A DNA stretch of 64,000 nucleotides from Nocardia spumae (GCF_020733635.1 NZ_JAJFZL010000001.1:1116001-1180000), one strand, 5' to 3'; numbered from the stretch's first letter, positions 13,850 to 22,101 are shown. A program made the numbers and translations. The notes: generated by a model from the sequence alone, not told the origin.

Positions 13850-13957
13850 CCGGCACGGGCCCGAGGGGCCGGTGCTCGTCGAGTGAACGACGGTCTCCCG
13901 ACAGGCGGAAGCGGGTACCGTCGTGAGCGCGGTCCTGTGGCTCGCGAAGGAGGGGAT

Positions 13958-14725
13958 ATGCAAGCCGATAGCGCACCTGCCCTGCAGCTGAGCGGGCTGT
14001 ACAAGCGATTCGACGGGCCCTGGGTGGTCGACGGGGTGAGTCTCTCGGTGCCACCCGGGTCGTTCTTCGGACTCGTCGGCCCCAACGGTGCGGGTAAGAC
14101 CACCACGCTGTCGATGGCGGTCGGCCTGTTGCGGCCCGATGCCGGGCAGGCGCACGTCTTCGGATTCGACGTGTGGTCGGATCCGGTGCGGGCCAAGACG
14201 ATCGTCGGTGTCCTGCCCGACGGCCTGGCCCTGCCGGAGCGGCTCACCGGGCGCGAATTGCTCACCTACACCGGCCTGTTGCGGGGTATGCCGCAGGCGA
14301 CGGTGGCCGAACGAACGCAGGAGCTGCTCGCCGTCCTCGAACTCATCGACGCGGAAAACACTCTGGTAGTGGATTATTCGTCCGGGATGCGCAAGAAGAT
14401 CGGTCTCGCCACGGCTTTGCTGCACGGGCCGAAACTGCTCGTACTCGACGAACCGTTCGAGGCGGTGGATCCGGTGTCGGCCAGCACGATTCGCACCATT
14501 CTGCGGCGATTCGTCACCGCGGGCGGTTCGGTGGTGTTGTCCAGTCATGTGATGGCCCTGGTCGAGAACCTCTGCGATCACCTCGCGGTCCTCGACAAGG
14601 GCCGGGTGGTGGCCGCCGGATCGGTTGCCGAGGTCCGCGGCGAAGGAAGTCTCGAGGAGGCATTCGTCCGCTTGGTGGGCGGACGGATCGGGGGAGACGA
14701 GGGGCTGTCGTGGTTGGCGTCCTGA
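13958..14725 (+). CDS. ABC transporter ATP-binding protein
   Basis: A 255-residue nucleotide-binding subunit of an ABC-2-type exporter. It shows Walker A GPNGAGKTT, the signature region YSSGMRKKIGLA, Walker B LLVLDEPFE and the switch histidine in LSSHVM. The signature reads SSGM instead of the usual SGGM, which is a tolerated variant in this class. The ATG at 13958 is preceded by a strong GAAGGAGG ribosome-binding site; longer in-frame extensions upstream run through the terminator and are rejected. The gene overlaps the downstream permease by 16 nt, so the two are co-translated. The substrate cannot be told from the sequence. The position behind the NRPS makes peptide export possible, but the terminator between them argues for separate transcription. 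Confidence 0.92.
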   Translation: MQADSAPALQLSGLYKRFDGPWVVDGVSLSVPPGSFFGLVGPNGAGKTTTLSMAVGLLRPDAGQAHVFGFDVWSDPVRAKTIVGVLPDGLALPERLTGRELLTYTGLLRGMPQATVAERTQELLAVLELIDAENTLVVDYSSGMRKKIGLATALLHGPKLLVLDEPFEAVDPVSASTIRTILRRFVTAGGSVVLSSHVMALVENLCDHLAVLDKGRVVAAGSVAEVRGEGSLEEAFVRLVGGRIGGDEGLSWLAS

Positions 14726-16287
14726 TCCGTATGCGCTGGCGGCTCACCGCCCGCGCGATGAGTAACGGACGGGCCGCGGTCGGCTTCTGGCTCGGCCTGG
14801 CCTTCGGACTGCTGGCCGCGGCGGTCACGGTGGTCCTGATGGCATCGGCCGGCCACGGCTGGGATACCCGTGCCGCGGTCAATGTGGCGGCCAGTCTCTA
14901 CGCGGTGTGGACGCTGGGCTGGTTGTGCGGGCCGGTCATCACCGGCAGCAGCGACGAAACCTTGCAGCCCGAGCATTTCCTGCTGCTGCCGCTGAGCTAT
15001 CGGCAGCTGGCGATCGGGCTCGCGGCGGTCGCCTTCACCGGGCCCGCGGGCGTCGTCAACCTCATCGCCTTCGCCGGACTGGTGGCCGTGGCAGCCCAAT
15101 TGGGTGTCCTGCCAACGCTGTTCGCCGTCGTGGGCACGGCTCTGCAATTGATCTTCGTGGTGATGTTGTCGCGGGTAGTGCTGGCCTGGATCGGCGCGGC
15201 CATGCGCTCGCGGCGCGGTCGCGATCTGGGTGTGGTGCTGGCGGGGCTGACGGGTCTGGCCTATTACCCGCTGCAACTGCTGATCTCCTATCTGGGCCCG
15301 CGCCTGGAGCATGTGTCTCCCGGCGTCGGGATCACCTTGCGAGCGTTGCCTTCCGGCTGGGCGCCGTACGCGGTACAGACCGCCGCCGAGGGTGCCTGGT
15401 GGTTCGGCCTGCTCGCGCTGGCGGGGCTGGCCGCGCTGTCGGGACTGCTGTGGCAGGCATGGGCCGTGCTACTGAAACGTCGTCTGACCACCACCGCGGC
15501 GCCCGCCGGACCGGTGCGCGCCCAGGCCGGTTCGGGACGCCTGGAACGCGTGGTCCGGCCGACTCCGGTCGGGGCGGTGGTGCTCAAGGAGCTACGCACC
15601 TGGTGGCGTGACGGCAGGCGGCGCGCGGCGCTGTTGCCGCTGATGCTCATCGGTGTCGTGCTGCCGATCTTCCTGGGCCTTCGGAACGGCGGGGCCAGTC
15701 TGCCGTTCGCCGGGGTGTTCGTGGTGTGGCTGGCCGCGATGGCCAGTGCGAACATGTATGCCTTCGACGGCACCGCGCTCTGGCACACCCTGGTCATTCC
15801 CGGTGCCGTCCGGGCGGATGTGCGCGGCCGGATGATCGCCTGGCTGGTGGTGGTGAGCCCGCCGGCGGTGGTACTCACCCTCGTTCTGCCCGGTGCGGTC
15901 GGCCGGTGGCAGCTGTATCCCTGGGCGGTGTCGACCCTGCCGGTGGTGCTCGGCGTCGGGATCGCGGCCGCGATCTTCCTGTCGGTCTATGCCGCGTATC
16001 CGCTTCCGCAGCAACGGGGTAACCCCTTCGCGAGCAATTCCGGGAATCCGGGATGTGCGCGGGCCCTGACGCAACTGGCCGTCGGCTTCGGTCAACTCGT
16101 GGTCAACCTGCCGGTACTGGGCCTGCTCCTGCTCGGCGCCTACCTGCACAATGCGCTGATCCAATGGTGTGCGCTGCCCGTCGGTATCGCTCTGGGCGTC
16201 GGTGCGGCGGTGCTGGCCGCGCACGTGGTGTCGGATCGGGTGGAGTCTCGCGGACCGGAATTGCTCGCCGAGGTCGAACCTCGCTGA
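14710..16287 (+). CDS. ABC transporter permease (ABC-2-like)
   Basis: An integral membrane protein of about 525 residues with roughly twelve hydrophobic segments in two halves. They are separated by a charged stretch around the middle (LLKRRLTTTAA to LKELRTWWRDGRRR). The second half begins with the KELR-WWRDGRRR pattern often seen at the cytoplasmic face of ABC-2 permeases. I place the start at GTG 14710, behind a GACGAGGGG Shine-Dalgarno-like stretch and overlapping the ATPase gene end; ATG 14731 is the alternative. It pairs with the ATPase just upstream. Substrate unknown. Confidence 0.85.
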   Translation: MVGVLIRMRWRLTARAMSNGRAAVGFWLGLAFGLLAAAVTVVLMASAGHGWDTRAAVNVAASLYAVWTLGWLCGPVITGSSDETLQPEHFLLLPLSYRQLAIGLAAVAFTGPAGVVNLIAFAGLVAVAAQLGVLPTLFAVVGTALQLIFVVMLSRVVLAWIGAAMRSRRGRDLGVVLAGLTGLAYYPLQLLISYLGPRLEHVSPGVGITLRALPSGWAPYAVQTAAEGAWWFGLLALAGLAALSGLLWQAWAVLLKRRLTTTAAPAGPVRAQAGSGRLERVVRPTPVGAVVLKELRTWWRDGRRRAALLPLMLIGVVLPIFLGLRNGGASLPFAGVFVVWLAAMASANMYAFDGTALWHTLVIPGAVRADVRGRMIAWLVVVSPPAVVLTLVLPGAVGRWQLYPWAVSTLPVVLGVGIAAAIFLSVYAAYPLPQQRGNPFASNSGNPGCARALTQLAVGFGQLVVNLPVLGLLLLGAYLHNALIQWCALPVGIALGVGAAVLAAHVVSDRVESRGPELLAEVEPR

Positions 16288-16300
16288 GGGGCGGGCGAAC

Positions 16301-17416
16301 TCATCCGGCCAGCGGTAGCCGCATCGTCTGCGCCATGATCCGTGCTCCGGCATCGTTGAGGTGCAGACCGTCACCGCTGTCGAGATCCGGCCGGATGAAA
16401 TCGGGCCGCTCCGGATCCGCCACCGCTGCCGCCACATCGAATACCGCGTCGAACACCGTGGCCCCGCGCAACCATTCGTTGATCTCGGCGCGCACCGGCA
16501 TCGCCGGTTCGGCGTCGACCATCGGATAGATCACGCCCGCGAACGGCCCGACCGTATTGGCGTAGATGCGCAGGCCCGCGGCGTGAGCGCGCGCGGCCAG
16601 TTCGGTGTACCCGGCGATCAGATCGCCGACGGCGGCCGGTTCGCCCAGCGCCAGATCATTGATCCCCAGATTGACCACCACATCGGTGACACCGGGAACC
16701 TCGAGCACATCGCGGTCGAATCGGCCCAGTGCGTGCTCGCCGACCTCATCGGTGAGCAACTGGTTGCCGCCGATGCCCTGATTGACCACCCAGCCCCGCG
16801 ACAGCAGCGCGTTCAGCTCATCGATCGAGCGGTGGTTCGCGCCGACGGTGGTCCCCGTGCCCTCGAACCAGGAATCGCCGAAGGCCACCACCACCGGGGT
16901 ATCGGTCTCGGCGAGCACATCGATGCCGGTCACGTAGAAGCGTGAGGCCACCTCCTCGGCCTCGGGCAGTTCGAGATCCGCGGTCCGATCACCGGCGGCC
17001 ACGTAGCCGATCTCCATCGGCTGATGGGAGAAGGTGGCGAGTCCGGTATCGCCCGGGAGGTACAGACTCAGCAGCAGATCGTCACCGCCGTCGACCGCGA
17101 GATCGACGATATCGCTGATCAATTCGCCGCCCGCGGGGATGCGTACCCGTTCGGCACCGCCGAAGCGCACCACCGTGTCGGTCTCGGCGATCGGGGTGGA
17201 GCCCGACTTGCGCAGGGCGATACGGGCCGCGCCGATATCCAGTGGATCCCGTCCGTACCGATTGCTCAGCCGGACCCGCAGCTGCCGCCCGCCGCCGGCC
17301 ATGTGCAGCACCTGCCGCACGGTCGCGTCGCTGAATCCGCGCGGTTCGGTCAGCTGGAACTGCTCGTAGGGGCTGATGATCGCGGAACGGAATCCGGCGA
17401 GCCAGGTGCTGGTCAT
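16301..17416 (-). CDS. SGNH/GDSL-family hydrolase
   Basis: A 371-residue esterase-like enzyme. The N-terminal about 160 residues form a beta-rich segment (LRVRLSNRYGRDPLDIG and following), typical of a carbohydrate-binding-like domain ahead of an SGNH hydrolase. Catalytic blocks are all present: block I FGDSW with Ser182, the glycine block NQGIGGNQ, block III NLGINDL with the oxyanion Asn, and block V DGLHLND with Asp349 and His352. No signal peptide is evident, so it is probably cytosolic. The start at 17416 has an AAAGGAG site 8 nt upstream; longer in-frame extensions cross the promoter and are rejected. It is divergent from a MarR gene, and its promoter is overlapped by a perfect palindrome, so MarR control is likely. 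The 3' end is convergent with the ABC permease, 13 bp apart. Confidence 0.88.
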   Translation of the reverse strand: MTSTWLAGFRSAIISPYEQFQLTEPRGFSDATVRQVLHMAGGGRQLRVRLSNRYGRDPLDIGAARIALRKSGSTPIAETDTVVRFGGAERVRIPAGGELISDIVDLAVDGGDDLLLSLYLPGDTGLATFSHQPMEIGYVAAGDRTADLELPEAEEVASRFYVTGIDVLAETDTPVVVAFGDSWFEGTGTTVGANHRSIDELNALLSRGWVVNQGIGGNQLLTDEVGEHALGRFDRDVLEVPGVTDVVVNLGINDLALGEPAAVGDLIAGYTELAARAHAAGLRIYANTVGPFAGVIYPMVDAEPAMPVRAEINEWLRGATVFDAVFDVAAAVADPERPDFIRPDLDSGDGLHLNDAGARIMAQTMRLPLAG

Positions 17417-17430
17417 GACGTCTCCTTTAG

Positions 17431-17457
17431 TTGCTGCGAGGAATATCCTCGCAGCAA
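17431..17457. promoter_or_regulatory. Perfect 27-bp palindrome, candidate MarR operator
   Basis: Arms TTGCTGCGAGGA and TCCTCGCAGCAA are exact reverse complements around an ATA centre. The site lies between the -10 box and the ribosome-binding site of the SGNH hydrolase gene, so an occupying protein would block transcription. A related half-site, TATCCGCGCAACAA (17486-17499), matches the right half TATCCTCGCAGCAA at 12 of 14 positions. It sits in the promoter of the divergent MarR gene. Binding by that MarR is inference from position and symmetry. Confidence 0.85.
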
Positions 17458-17484
17458 TAATATGGAAGATGTTCCTCATGTCAA
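17457..17484 (-). promoter_or_regulatory. Promoter of the SGNH hydrolase gene (-35 TTGACA, -10 TATTAT)
   Basis: On the minus strand TTGACA (17484-17479) is followed after 16 nt by TATTAT (17462-17457). This is a near-consensus sigma-70-type promoter, rare in such GC-rich DNA. The -10 abuts the palindromic operator. A strong core promoter held off by a repressor would fit an inducible gene. Confidence 0.75.
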
Positions 17485-17485
17485 C

Positions 17486-17499
17486 TATCCGCGCAACAA
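17486..17499. promoter_or_regulatory. Candidate second MarR half-operator
   Basis: TATCCGCGCAACAA matches the right half of the 27-bp palindrome at 12 of 14 positions. It lies just upstream of the TAGGGT box of the MarR gene, where binding could give negative autoregulation. Confidence 0.5.
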
Positions 17500-17507
17500 C
17501 TTCGCTG

Positions 17508-17513
17508 TAGGGT
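17508..17513 (+). promoter_or_regulatory. Putative -10 box (TAGGGT) of the MarR gene, leaderless
   Basis: TAGGGT ends 6 nt before the GTG start at 17520, and there is no Shine-Dalgarno sequence. This is the spacing expected of leaderless actinobacterial transcripts, where the start codon is at the 5' end. Confidence 0.55.
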
Positions 17514-17519
17514 GAACGG

Positions 17520-17999
17520 GTGGACCACATCAACGACGACGTTTTCGACGACCCCCGGCTCGGCGATATCGGGATACTGTTCGAGGCGACCAGTGGGATC
17601 CGCCGCAAGCTCGAGCCCAGCTGGTCCGCGAACGGCCTGTCGCTACTGGATTTCGCGGCGCTCATGCGGCTGAGCCGCTCGCCCGGCAAGCGTCTGCGCA
17701 TGACCGATCTGGCCGACCAGGCTCAGCTGTCCACCAGTGGCGTGACCCGGTTGGTGGATCGGCTCGAGCGCAACGGATTCGCCCGTCGTCAGCCCGATCC
17801 GAACGATCGGCGCAGCTCCTACGCCGCGCTGACCGCGGCCGGTGCGGCCCGGCTGGCGAAGGTGCTGCCGGAATATCTGAAGATCCTCGACACCTGGTTC
17901 TACGGCCGGCTCACGCCCGAACAGTGTGAGGCACTGATCGCCGGCCTGCGGATCATCCGCGACGCCACCTTCCCGGAGGCGGGCCGAGTCAGCGACTGA
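17520..17999 (+). CDS. MarR-family transcriptional regulator
   Basis: A 159-residue winged-helix regulator. The central region LRMTDLADQAQLSTSGVTRL is the recognition-helix segment, and RRQPDPNDRRSSYAALT is the family-typical wing with the DxRxS-like signature. Flanking helices (GIRRKLEPSWSANGLS; C-terminal LKILDTWFYGRL) form the dimer interface in this family. It is divergent from an SGNH hydrolase whose promoter carries a perfect palindrome, with a related half-site ahead of this gene, so control of the hydrolase and of itself is likely. A DHA2 exporter follows on the same strand and may also be a target, though I saw no copy of the operator in that gap. Ligand unknown. Confidence 0.92.
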   Translation: MDHINDDVFDDPRLGDIGILFEATSGIRRKLEPSWSANGLSLLDFAALMRLSRSPGKRLRMTDLADQAQLSTSGVTRLVDRLERNGFARRQPDPNDRRSSYAALTAAGAARLAKVLPEYLKILDTWFYGRLTPEQCEALIAGLRIIRDATFPEAGRVSD

Positions 18000-18111
18000 T
18001 CCCGGTCGCCCGCGTGTTGGGTAGCCGAATGCTCGCGATCATCGCACGGTCCCATATCGCCCTGTCGCTATTGCCGAGATTCGCCCGGTTCGACTCGTAG
18101 ACTCGATCGGT

Positions 18112-18136
18112 ACCGGTTACTTCCCAGCAAAACCGG
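18112..18136. promoter_or_regulatory. Inverted repeat CCGGTT-N12-AACCGG upstream of the MFS gene
   Basis: Six-base arms CCGGTT (18113-18118) and AACCGG (18131-18136) lie about 20 nt ahead of the exporter start, in a gap of 157 bp without genes. It could be an operator; the arms are short and chance occurrence cannot be excluded. Confidence 0.3.
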
Positions 18137-18156
18137 GTCGACGACGGGAGCGGCGC

Positions 18157-19899
18157 ATGGCTGATCACGTTCGAACAGACGCTGAAGTTCTTTCGCCGCC
18201 CGCCGGTGCCAGACGCGGGCTGATCATCGCGGTCGTCGCGCTGGGCGTGGCCATGGTGACGCTGGACGGCACCATCGTCGGAGTCGCGCTACCCACGATC
18301 ATCGCCGACGTGGGATTGGACTTCACCCAAGCGCAGTGGGTCTTCTGCGTGTATTCGATCGTGGTCGCGGTGCTGCTGATCGTGCTGACGCGCCTCGGCG
18401 ATCGTTTCGGCCGTCGCGCGATCCTGGGGCTCGGTGTGGTGGTCTTCGTCGGCGGCAGCGCGCTCGCCGCGTCCGCGGATACGCCGAGCCCGCTGATCTG
18501 GGGCCGCTTCGTGCAGGGCCTGGGGGCCGCGGCCGTACTCGCCGGATCGTTGTCGACGGTGGCGGCGGTATTCCGCGGCCGGGATCGGGCGGTGGCCTTC
18601 ACGGTCTGGGGCGTGGCGCTGGCCACGGGCGCGGTCGCCGGCGCGCTGCTGGGCGGCTGGTTCACCGACTCGTTCACCTGGCCGTGGATATTTCTGATCA
18701 ATATCCCGATCGGTGTAGTGGTGCTGGTCGGGACGTTGCTGGCGATTCCCGAAACCCGCATCGGCACACAGGCGTCCGGGGTCGATGTGGACGGCTGGCT
18801 ACTCGCCACGGCCGGGTTCGCGCTGGTGGTCTACGCGCTCATCGAGGCTCAGCACTACGGGTGGGGACCGCCGCGTCGCGAGTTCACGGTGATCGGGACG
18901 ACCTGGTCGATGCGCGCGTCGACCTCTCCGATGCCCCTCGTCCTCGTCGTGGGCGTCCTGCTCCTGGTGTTGTTCGTGTTCTGGGAACGCCACCGGGTGA
19001 AGGTGGAACACGCTGCGCTGGTGGACTTCTCGCGAGTGCGCGATCCGCGCCGATGGGGCGACGCCGCCATGTTCCTGGTCTCGCTCGCGCAGTTCGGAGT
19101 GTTGTTCGCACTGCCGTTGTATCTGGTGAACAGCCTCGGGTTGTCCACGCTGCGAACCGGTTTCGTCCTCGCGGGGCTGACCGGCGCCGCCCTGGTGGCG
19201 GGTCTGATGAGTATCGGCTCGGCACGGCCTCTGCATCCGGTGTGGCGAGTGCGGGTCGGGCTGGCGATCGCGGTGATCACGATCGCGGTGACGGCCTTCG
19301 CGCTCACCGCGACGACTTCGGTCTGGGTCCCGGCCATCCTGCTCGCCTGCTACGGGATCGGCATCGGCCTGGCAACCCCGCCGCTGACCGGCCGGCTGTC
19401 GGTCGCCGCCCCGGCAGCGGCCTCGGACGCGAGTTCGGCGATCACGCTGACGGCCCGGCACGCCGGCGCGGCCCTCGGTGTGGCGGTGCTCGGCGGCGCG
19501 CTCTCCATCGCGCTCGGCCACTTCCTGCCCGATCGGCTCGCCACGGTGCGAGGACTGGTCCCGCGTGCCGCCGACACCGTGACCGAGGCGACCCGTGATT
19601 CGGCCGGTGGCGCGATCACCGGTCTGCGCAACCAGCACGCGCCGGCCGCGGTCACCGATGCTTTGGCCGCCGGATTCGCCGACGCGACCAGGGTCGCCCT
19701 GCTCAGCGCCGCGGTGGTGCTGCTGTTCGCACTGCTGGCATCCACCCGGATCCCCATGGAGCTCGACCGCGCTCCGGAGCCGGTGGGTGGCCCGGGCCCG
19801 GAGGACGGGCAGCCGCCCGGCACAGCGGCCGGCGCGGTGACCGGCGATACGCAGACGCGGGCAGGCGAGGCGATCCGGTCCGATCCGGGGCTGACCTAG
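18157..19899 (+). CDS. MFS drug exporter, DHA2 (EmrB/QacA) family
   Basis: A 580-residue inner-membrane proton antiporter with about 14 hydrophobic segments, the size and layout of the DHA2 family. The first helix ends in MVTLDGTIVGVALPTI, the family motif D1 region. Motif A appears as RLGDRFGRRAILG in the loop after TM2, and motif C-like glycines as ALATGAVAGALLGGW in TM5. A large loop near residues 460-500 separates the last two segments, and the C-terminus is a Pro/Gly-rich hydrophilic tail. The start has a GGGAG site. It lies behind the MarR gene, which suggests efflux of a compound sensed by that regulator, possibly together with the hydrolase. Confidence 0.92.
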   Translation: MADHVRTDAEVLSPPAGARRGLIIAVVALGVAMVTLDGTIVGVALPTIIADVGLDFTQAQWVFCVYSIVVAVLLIVLTRLGDRFGRRAILGLGVVVFVGGSALAASADTPSPLIWGRFVQGLGAAAVLAGSLSTVAAVFRGRDRAVAFTVWGVALATGAVAGALLGGWFTDSFTWPWIFLINIPIGVVVLVGTLLAIPETRIGTQASGVDVDGWLLATAGFALVVYALIEAQHYGWGPPRREFTVIGTTWSMRASTSPMPLVLVVGVLLLVLFVFWERHRVKVEHAALVDFSRVRDPRRWGDAAMFLVSLAQFGVLFALPLYLVNSLGLSTLRTGFVLAGLTGAALVAGLMSIGSARPLHPVWRVRVGLAIAVITIAVTAFALTATTSVWVPAILLACYGIGIGLATPPLTGRLSVAAPAAASDASSAITLTARHAGAALGVAVLGGALSIALGHFLPDRLATVRGLVPRAADTVTEATRDSAGGAITGLRNQHAPAAVTDALAAGFADATRVALLSAAVVLLFALLASTRIPMELDRAPEPVGGPGPEDGQPPGTAAGAVTGDTQTRAGEAIRSDPGLT

Positions 19900-19915
19900 C
19901 GAGCTCGCGGGGCCG

Positions 19916-20380
19916 CTACCAGTCGATCAGATCGAGTTCGTGCAACCGGCGGAAGACCAGCATGGAGCCGGGTGCGACATGTGACATGGCCGCGTACTCG
20001 CCGACGGTGAAATAACGCAGTTCGGCGATCTCGCTCGTCGGTGTGGGCTCACCGGTCAGATCGGCGGTGAAGCAGGTCATGTGCAGGGCGGTGCCGGGCG
20101 CGTGGCCGTAGGCCTCGCATTCGAAGACGCCGAGTTCGTCGTGGGCCGACACATCGACGCCGAGTTCCTCGCGGACCTCGCGATACAGCGCCTGCACGGG
20201 TGACTCGCCCGGATCGATCTTCCCGCCCGCCATGTAGAACACGTCCTTACCGGACGACCGTGCCTGCAGCAGACGGCGATCGCGAACGTGAGCCAGCGCG
20301 GCGGTGCGGATCATCGGGAAGACGCCTTCACAATCGGGATGGATGGTGGGGGACCGGCGGCGCCCGCCGCGGCGCGTCAT
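19916..20380 (-). CDS. NUDIX hydrolase
   Basis: A 154-residue hydrolase of nucleoside-diphosphate-linked substrates. The Nudix box GKIDPGESPVQALYREV followed by REELGVD matches GX5EX7REUXEEXGU completely, so it should be an active Mg-dependent enzyme. The chosen start overlaps the stop of the preceding gene as ATGA, indicating translational coupling; an internal ATG at 20314 would remove 22 residues and give a more typical N-terminus (MIRTAALAHV). Substrate not assignable. The gene is convergent with the MFS exporter. Confidence 0.88.
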   Translation of the reverse strand: MTRRGGRRRSPTIHPDCEGVFPMIRTAALAHVRDRRLLQARSSGKDVFYMAGGKIDPGESPVQALYREVREELGVDVSAHDELGVFECEAYGHAPGTALHMTCFTADLTGEPTPTSEIAELRYFTVGEYAAMSHVAPGSMLVFRRLHELDLIDW

Positions 20381-20973
20381 CGGGCGGCGGGCGCGAGTTT
20401 CCAGTGTTCGTGCAGTGCTGTGGCGATCTCGGGCAGCAGGGTGACCGGGATTCGCTTATGCCGCAGCATGCGTCGAACCTGGGCGACCTGCTCGCACTTG
20501 CGGTGTTCGTAGGCGTTCGACACCGGATGCTCGACCGGCGGGATGTTCAGCAACACCAGTTCGTCATGGCCGTCCTCGCCCCCGGTCAGATCGAGCGCGA
20601 GCGACCAGCGGGCCCGCTCGTCGAGGGCGAACCGTCCGGCCACCACCCGATCCCACTCCAGGCGGGATTCGGCCCACGGGGTCCGGCGGTAGATCGCACG
20701 ATCGGTGAGGACCACAACATCGCGGCCGAACAAGGCCACCAGCAGGGCGACCGCCGCGACCACACCGATGAGCAGACCGGTGAAGATCCGCCCCCAGCCG
20801 AACAGTGCCACCATCGCGCCGCAGATCACCAGTACGGCCCCGGCGGCGAGTGCACCGTACGCCAGAGTCCGGCGGCCGGTGACGACTCCGGCCCGCACCG
20901 GACGCGGCGGATCGTCGGGCAGGCGCGCGATATCGGATCGTTCGCCCGGTGTGGGCGTCACCTCGTCGCTCAT
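20377..20973 (-). CDS. Small membrane protein with a cytoplasmic PH-like domain (uncharacterised)
   Basis: 198 residues. A polar N-terminus is followed by two hydrophobic segments (LAYGALAAGAVLVICGAMVA and FTGLLIGVVAAVALLVALF). Then comes a soluble part beginning GRDVVVLTDRAIYRRTPW, the strand pattern of bacterial PH-like domains. The C-terminal part (YEHRKCEQVAQVRRMLRHKR) is basic and helical. I do not recognise a specific function. It is translationally coupled to the NUDIX gene through ATGA, and a triple direct repeat lies upstream of it. Confidence 0.75.
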   Translation of the reverse strand: MSDEVTPTPGERSDIARLPDDPPRPVRAGVVTGRRTLAYGALAAGAVLVICGAMVALFGWGRIFTGLLIGVVAAVALLVALFGRDVVVLTDRAIYRRTPWAESRLEWDRVVAGRFALDERARWSLALDLTGGEDGHDELVLLNIPPVEHPVSNAYEHRKCEQVAQVRRMLRHKRIPVTLLPEIATALHEHWKLAPAAR

Positions 20974-21050
20974 CGTCGCGCCCGCGCGCCTGCCGGCGCC
21001 CGGTCCGCCACAGCGGGCAGTGCGCTGTCGTCCACGCCGCCTCCCGAATT

Positions 21051-21113
21051 ACACGGTGCGGTGCACCACATCTACACGGTGCGGTGCACCACATCTACAC
21101 GGTGCGGTGCACC
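21051..21113. repeat. Three tandem copies of a 23-bp unit with a palindromic core
   Basis: Two full units (21051-21073 and 21074-21096) and a third truncated after 17 bases (21097-21113) are identical. Each holds GGTGCGGTGCACC, which contains the 8-bp palindrome GGTGCACC. The array begins 78 bp upstream of the minus-strand PH-like membrane gene start. The 23-bp spacing puts the cores about two helical turns apart. It looks like an operator array for a cooperative regulator; no regulator gene adjoins it. Confidence 0.8.
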
Positions 21114-21192
21114 CGCCGATATCTCGCGTCCACGGTACCGATTCCGCCACCGTTGTCCATCCGCCAGGTGCGGCGGATACGGCGAGTGCGGG

Positions 21193-21211
21193 CCGGCGCG
21201 GCGCGCGCCGG
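21193..21211 (-). terminator. Hairpin downstream of the encapsulin gene, candidate terminator
   Basis: CCGGCGCG and CGCGCCGG form a perfect 8-bp stem with a 3-nt loop, starting 16 nt past the encapsulin stop codon. No T run follows, as is common in high-GC actinobacteria, so termination is plausible but unproven. Confidence 0.45.
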
Positions 21212-21226
21212 GCGGTGCGACCCGGC

Positions 21227-22027
21227 TCAGCCGCGCAGCGGGACCGCCGCCTCGGCGGTGTAGACCAGGAAGGTCAGGCTTTCCTGGAAGTACAGCTGCA
21301 CGGTCTCGGCATCGTGGGACAGATAGCCGATCGACAGGTCCTGGCCCAATTGCAGATCGAAGTCCCCGCCACGCGTGGTCAGCACGAACGCGCCGTCGAT
21401 GGCCGGCGCCCAGATGATCTCGCCCTCGGGGATCAGGCGCTCGATGTGCGTGCGGATCGGATGGCCGTGGTCGGAGGTCTCACTGACGGCGGTGTACAGC
21501 TCGGCGCTCAGCAGTACCGAATACGGACCGTCCACACCGGCCAGACGCAGTTTGCTCAATGCCTGCGCGATCGCCTCGGGGATCAGCCGCGTCTCGCTCG
21601 GGACGGTGACCGGGGCGTTGGAGACCGACGCCCGGATACCGGTGATACCGGCGGCCGGGTAGCCCTCGAAGACCGCGCGGTCCTCGGCGAAGGCGATCTT
21701 CCTGGCCGCATCCTTGACCGGGTCCAGATCGGCATCCTGGGCGCCGCGTTCGACATCGTCGAGTTCGTTCCGGGACAGGGTGAACGGCACCCGCAGCTCG
21801 ACCAGCGGTGCGACGAGCCGCTGCCGAGCCTGCACATCCTTGTCCGGAGCGTCGATCACGGTGGTTCGACCCAATCCGACCGCGGAGTAGTCGGTGCCGT
21901 GCGGACCCGACAGGTCCACCACCCGGCGCCCGGCGATATGACGCCGGAAGGTGCGCGTCGCCTCCTCCTCGATGGCCGACCACGCTTCGGAGGTGATCGG
22001 CGCGAGTTCGCGGTGCAGATTGTTCAT
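21227..22027 (-). CDS. Encapsulin shell protein, family 1 (HK97 fold)
   Basis: 266 residues, the usual length for T=1 family-1 encapsulins (linocin M18-like). The N-terminus MNNLHRELAPITSEAWSAIE, which in the family forms the helix and pocket that holds the cargo peptide, is intact. VVDLSGPHGTDYSAVGLGR and the later QLYFQESLTFLVYTAEAAV are recognisable family strands. It should self-assemble into a protein nanocompartment in the cytoplasm. The start has an AAAGGA site 8-9 nt upstream. It follows the DyP peroxidase gene with 74 nt between, and that enzyme ends in a loading peptide, so the peroxidase is the native cargo. Confidence 0.95.
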   Translation of the reverse strand: MNNLHRELAPITSEAWSAIEEEATRTFRRHIAGRRVVDLSGPHGTDYSAVGLGRTTVIDAPDKDVQARQRLVAPLVELRVPFTLSRNELDDVERGAQDADLDPVKDAARKIAFAEDRAVFEGYPAAGITGIRASVSNAPVTVPSETRLIPEAIAQALSKLRLAGVDGPYSVLLSAELYTAVSETSDHGHPIRTHIERLIPEGEIIWAPAIDGAFVLTTRGGDFDLQLGQDLSIGYLSHDAETVQLYFQESLTFLVYTAEAAVPLRG

Positions 22028-22101
22028 TGCTGTGTCCTTTCTCGGTACGAGCTCTGGGCCCTACGTGGTGACGCGGGCCGCCTCCTACGGGGCCTGACCG
22101 C

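Noticed and set aside
13796..13957. A longer start for the ABC ATPase gene (from 13796)
   Set aside because: The extension overlaps the NRPS stop and terminator hairpin and encodes an atypical Arg/Gly-rich N-terminus, whereas ATG 13958 has a strong ribosome-binding site.
17417..17701. An N-terminal extension of the SGNH hydrolase to 17701
   Set aside because: It would run through the promoter, the palindrome and the divergent MarR gene start; the ATG at 17416 has a good ribosome-binding site.
21051..21113. A CRISPR array
   Set aside because: The three copies are directly adjacent with no spacers, and no cas genes are present.
20974..21226. A gene in the 253-bp gap between the encapsulin and PH-like membrane genes
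   Set aside because: No plausible coding frame with a start and ribosome-binding site was found; the gap is explained by the triple repeat and a candidate terminator hairpin.
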